The notes beneath the pieces were generated by a model. The model was not told where the DNA came from, searched no databases, and worked only from the letters and a program-made list of their open reading frames with translations. The translations under genes were made by a program, and so were the position numbers. 8,360 nt of DNA. Source: DATDXV01 sp035289205. Its GTDB lineage: Archaea; Aenigmatarchaeota; Aenigmatarchaeia; Aenigmatarchaeales; DATDXV01. Where the stretch lies: the NCBI GenBank assembly GCA_035289205.1, contig DATDXV010000019.1:1-8360 (forward strand), given 5' to 3'. Shown piece after piece: positions 6,416 through 8,360 of the stretch; position 1 is the first letter of the stretch; each line of letters begins with the position of its first letter.

Positions 6416-6438
6416 ATCTTTTTATATGGCAAAAAGAT
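6416..6438. repeat. 8-bp perfect inverted repeat over a TATA-like sequence
   Basis: ATCTTTTT (6416-6423), centre ATATGGC, AAAAAGAT (6431-6438). It contains TATA-like sequence on both strands. It could be a symmetric operator, a weak hairpin, or a bidirectional secondary promoter. The sequence does not decide between these. Confidence 0.45.
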
Positions 6439-6507
6439 ATTCGTTTAAGCTGTTTGAGATTTTCCAAATGACAACAGTATGATTTTCCATTTTCTGGTCC
6501 ATCGGCT

Positions 6508-6518
6508 CAAGAGTTACG
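6508..6518 (+). repeat. Direct repeat copy 1 upstream of the hjc promoter
   Basis: CAAGAGTTACG, identical over 11 nt to the copy at 6541-6551. The start-to-start distance is 33 nt, close to three helical turns, so both copies would face the same side of the DNA. Copy 1 lies upstream of the BRE and is a candidate operator half. Confidence 0.5.
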
Positions 6519-6526
6519 GGGTGGAT

Positions 6527-6540
6527 CGAAATCTTATATA
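6527..6540 (+). promoter_or_regulatory. BRE/TATA promoter of hjc
   Basis: CGAAA (6527-6531) followed by CTTATATA (6533-6540) is a strong archaeal BRE and TATA pair. The TATA centre is about 26 nt before the ATG at 6562, so the transcript should be leaderless or nearly so. No Shine-Dalgarno site precedes the ATG, which agrees. Confidence 0.75.
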
Positions 6541-6551
6541 CAAGAGTTACG
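6541..6551 (+). repeat. Direct repeat copy 2 between the hjc TATA box and start
   Basis: The second exact copy of CAAGAGTTACG starts directly after the TATA box, in the initially melted or polymerase-contact region. A protein bound here would be expected to block initiation. A related CAGAGTTA follows the ligase TATA box at 6902-6909. Confidence 0.5.
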
Positions 6552-6561
6552 AATATTTAGC

Positions 6562-6891
6562 ATGCCTGTTTCTGCTAAGGGATCAAGAAGAGAGAGGGAA
6601 TTGATAGAGTTCTTGGTTAACAGGGGGTATATTTGCCATAGAGTAGCAGGATCTGGAAAGGGAGAGGATGCTGTCTGCGATCTAGTTGCGGTGAAAGGCG
6701 GTAAGATAGAATTCATAGAATGCAAAAGCAGAAAGAAGGTCTACTATACAAGGGATAATAAAGAACAGTTGGAAGGTTTGATTTCTATTTCAAAGAAGGC
6801 GGGGGCAGTTCCCATGCTGGCTGTCAAACTGAACTATAAGGACTGGGTGTTTTTCAATCTCAATCAGGGAATACCTAACAAGGTTTCTTGA
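6562..6891 (+). CDS. hjc: Hjc, archaeal Holliday junction resolvase
   Basis: This 109-residue PD-(D/E)XK nuclease would act as a dimer to cut four-way DNA junctions in recombination and fork repair. Hjc features appear in order: a basic N-terminus KGSRRERELIEFL with Glu11, the flexible VAGSGKGED loop with Ser31, Asp40 (CDLVAV), and the catalytic pair Glu53-x-Lys55 (FIECK). A C-terminal VPMLAVKLNYKDWVFF strand matches the usual end of the fold. The length is slightly short of the usual 120-140 but all catalytic residues are present. The ATG is supported by the BRE/TATA at the leaderless distance. The next gene, a DNA ligase 32 nt downstream, would seal the nicks left by resolution, so the pairing fits a shared repair role. 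Confidence 0.93.
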   Translation: MPVSAKGSRRERELIEFLVNRGYICHRVAGSGKGEDAVCDLVAVKGGKIEFIECKSRKKVYYTRDNKEQLEGLISISKKAGAVPMLAVKLNYKDWVFFNLNQGIPNKVS

Positions 6892-6901
6892 AAGTTTAAA
6901 T
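6890..6901 (+). promoter_or_regulatory. BRE/TATA promoter of the DNA ligase gene
   Basis: GAAA (6890-6893) followed by GTTTAAAT (6894-6901) overlaps the hjc stop codon and is centred about 26 nt before the ATG at 6924. The ligase can therefore have its own leaderless transcript, although it follows hjc closely. The sequence CAGAGTTA directly after the TATA box resembles the hjc direct repeat. Confidence 0.6.
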
Positions 6902-6923
6902 CAGAGTTAATAGCATATAGTTT

Positions 6924-8360
6924 ATGAAATATTCTGTGCTTGTGGAGACATACGACAAGCTTGAGAAGAATCCAGGAAAGATTGCAAAAGCGGAAATAGT
7001 CTCCGAGCTTCTCAAGGAAACCGACTCCGAGCTTATTCCAAACGTTGTATTGCTCCTCAACGGGCTTGTATTCCCGATCTATCGCCCCCAGGAGACCGGG
7101 GTTGCGCAGCAGCTCGTCATAAAGACAATAGCAAAGAGCTATGGAGTATCTGAAAACGAGGTCGTGAAGAAGTTCAAGAGCTCTGGCGACCTTGGAAATG
7201 CAGCGGAAATCATTGCCAAATCAAGCAAGAATATAATGATCAGCAAGAAGGAGCTGACAGTGGAGAAGATTGTCCATAACCTGCAGGCCCTTGCAAGTCA
7301 GACGGGTTCTGGCTCGCAGGACAAGAAGATCTCCCTGATCAGCGAACTCCTTTCCCAGGCGTCACCCCCTGAGGCAAAGTACATTGTAAAGACTATCCTA
7401 GGTCAGCTTAGGGTTGGGATTGCCGAAGGAATCATAAGGGATGCAATCTCCAAGACCTTCTCAGTCAGTCCTGAGTCTGTCAATCATGCTTGGAATATAC
7501 TCTCAGACTTCGGTGAGGTCGCTGCCATAGCAAAGGAGAAAGGAGACAAAGGTCTGAAGAGCGTGAAGCCTGAGCTGGGCAAGCCAATACAGGTTATGCT
7601 TGCAGAGAAGGCGGAATCGATAGAAGATGTTATTGAAGAATATGGAAAGGTGATAAGTGAGAAAAAATATGATGGCGCAAGATGCCAGATTCACAAGAAG
7701 GGGGACAGGTTCTGGCTCTATACCAGGAGGCTCGAGGAGATTACGAAGCAGTTTCCAGATCTCGTGGAGCTGTGCAAGAAGGGAATAAGGGCCAAGGACT
7801 GTATCATAGAGGGGGAGATCCTTGCAGTGGATCACAAGACAGGCAAGCCTCTTCCATTTCAGAGGCTCTCCCAGAGAATCCACAGGATTTACGACATTGA
7901 AAAGACTATCAAAGAGATACCTATACAGATGAATCTGTTCGATGTTATGTATGCCAACGGGAAAGTTCTGTTCGACCTGCCGCTGGAGGAGAGGCATAAG
8001 ATTCTGGAGAGTATAGTAAAGCAGTCTGACAGCTTCAGGCTAGCAGAAGAGGTTGTGAGCGATGACTCCAAGGTTATGGAGAAGTTCTACAAGCGTGCTC
8101 TAGAGGAAGGGCAGGAGGGATTGATGATGAAGAATCCCAAAGCTCGTTATATTTTCGGAAGGCATGTTGGCGGATGGTACAAAATCAAGCCGACAGTGGA
8201 AAGACTAGACCTCGTCATTATCGGCGCCACATGGGGGGAAGGCAAAAGAGCTACATGGTTAACTAGTTATGTTCTGGGAGTAAGGAACTCTGATACAGGG
8301 AAGTTCTTGGAGTGCGGGATGGTTTCTACAGGGCTGACAGAAGAGGAGTATGAGAAGATG
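6924..8360 (+). CDS. lig: Archaeal ATP-dependent DNA ligase (3' end beyond the window)
   Basis: The frame is open from ATG 6924 to the window end, giving 479 residues. Archaeal ligases of this type are about 560-600 residues, so roughly 80-120 are missing. They seal nicks in replication (Okazaki fragments) and repair through a lysyl-AMP intermediate. The N-terminal about 220 residues form the helical DNA-binding domain, including GQLRVGIAEGIIRDAI. The adenylation domain has motif I KYDGAR with nucleophile Lys248, then YTRRLEEITKQFPDL. Motif III follows as EGEILAVD (Glu296, Glu298), with MNLFDVMY after it. Motif IV is EGLMMK (Glu398) and motif V is WYKIK (Lys420, Lys422). The OB-fold domain begins near LVIIGATWGEGKRATWL and is cut by the window. 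No frameshift is seen. The start is supported by a promoter at the leaderless spacing. Confidence 0.95.
   Translation, partial: MKYSVLVETYDKLEKNPGKIAKAEIVSELLKETDSELIPNVVLLLNGLVFPIYRPQETGVAQQLVIKTIAKSYGVSENEVVKKFKSSGDLGNAAEIIAKSSKNIMISKKELTVEKIVHNLQALASQTGSGSQDKKISLISELLSQASPPEAKYIVKTILGQLRVGIAEGIIRDAISKTFSVSPESVNHAWNILSDFGEVAAIAKEKGDKGLKSVKPELGKPIQVMLAEKAESIEDVIEEYGKVISEKKYDGARCQIHKKGDRFWLYTRRLEEITKQFPDLVELCKKGIRAKDCIIEGEILAVDHKTGKPLPFQRLSQRIHRIYDIEKTIKEIPIQMNLFDVMYANGKVLFDLPLEERHKILESIVKQSDSFRLAEEVVSDDSKVMEKFYKRALEEGQEGLMMKNPKARYIFGRHVGGWYKIKPTVERLDLVIIGATWGEGKRATWLTSYVLGVRNSDTGKFLECGMVSTGLTEEEYEKM

Larger units (their letters stand above)
6229..6561. other. Divergent intergenic region between the Kazal gene and hjc
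   Basis: This 333-bp gap has no convincing gene. Both ends hold promoters: the minus-strand TATA at 6262-6269 and the hjc promoter at 6527-6540. Between them lie two compact inverted repeats (6320-6346 and 6416-6438), a further TATA-like CTTTTTATAT at 6418-6427, and an 11-bp direct repeat around the hjc promoter. No tRNA with its T-loop consensus and no paired C/D-box motifs were seen. A small RNA or long regulated leader is possible but unproven. Confidence 0.6.

Noticed and set aside
6235..6432. A 65-codon minus-strand open frame in the same intergenic region.
   Set aside because: It covers the Kazal-gene promoter and Shine-Dalgarno site, and its product is low-complexity and unrecognised. 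The A+T-rich frame is probably open by chance.
6207..6482. A 91-codon plus-strand open frame across the divergent intergenic region.
   Set aside because: It begins antisense inside the signal-peptide codons of the Kazal gene, crosses that gene's promoter, has no ribosome site or promoter of its own, and resembles no known family.
6479..6604. A 41-codon plus-strand frame starting before hjc and overlapping its start.
   Set aside because: It runs over the hjc BRE/TATA and into the hjc coding region in another frame. No initiation signal was seen.
1..8360. CRISPR arrays, tRNA or rRNA genes, defence systems.
   Set aside because: No regularly spaced repeats, no tRNA T-loop consensus, no rRNA signature and no defence-type genes were found on either strand.

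Overview
The window reads as archaeal chromosomal DNA. It holds an Hjc-type Holliday junction resolvase and a one-piece archaeal ATP-dependent DNA ligase. It also has a membrane-tethered winged-helix regulator of a kind common in archaea, a DUF5667-like surface protein, and BRE/TATA promoters placed about 26 nt before leaderless ATG starts. Shine-Dalgarno sites, where present, are of the GGTGAT type. The lineage cannot be fixed from 8.4 kb. The DUF5667/Kazal protein and compact layout would suit an uncultured euryarchaeal or DPANN-like lineage, but this is inference.

Left half, positions 1-5036, plus strand: an iron-sulfur cluster assembly (SUF) operon, sufC (3' end only), sufB, sufS and a sufU/iscU-like scaffold. 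The genes overlap by 4 nt or are 3 nt apart, so they look translationally coupled. SufS supplies sulfur from cysteine, SufBC is the assembly complex, and the U-type protein is a scaffold or sulfur acceptor. sufB is interrupted by an in-frame 412-residue intein with an apparently intact LAGLIDADG endonuclease, so splicing should be needed for functional SufB. The intein is far richer in A+T than its host gene and uses different Arg codons, which points to acquisition. A membrane-bound winged-helix protein follows, probably with its own promoter.

Middle, 5034-6228, minus strand: a secreted helical DUF5667-like protein ending in a four-cysteine Kazal-like domain. It converges on the regulator gene, and its hairpin/T-tract terminator lies at the junction, the T-tract running inside the end of the regulator gene. 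A 333-bp divergent intergenic region (6229-6561) has promoters at both ends, two compact inverted repeats, and an 11-bp direct repeat flanking the hjc promoter.

Right end, 6562-8360, plus strand: hjc and a DNA ligase gene cut by the window edge. They are 32 nt apart, each with its own promoter. They form a plausible pair for resolving Holliday junctions and sealing the resulting nicks.

The most interesting points are the SufB intein, the U-type scaffold that mixes SufU-like residues with IscU-like spacing, the Kazal-bearing surface protein, and the repeat arrangement at the hjc and ligase promoters. No CRISPR array, tRNA, rRNA, insertion sequence or defence island was seen.
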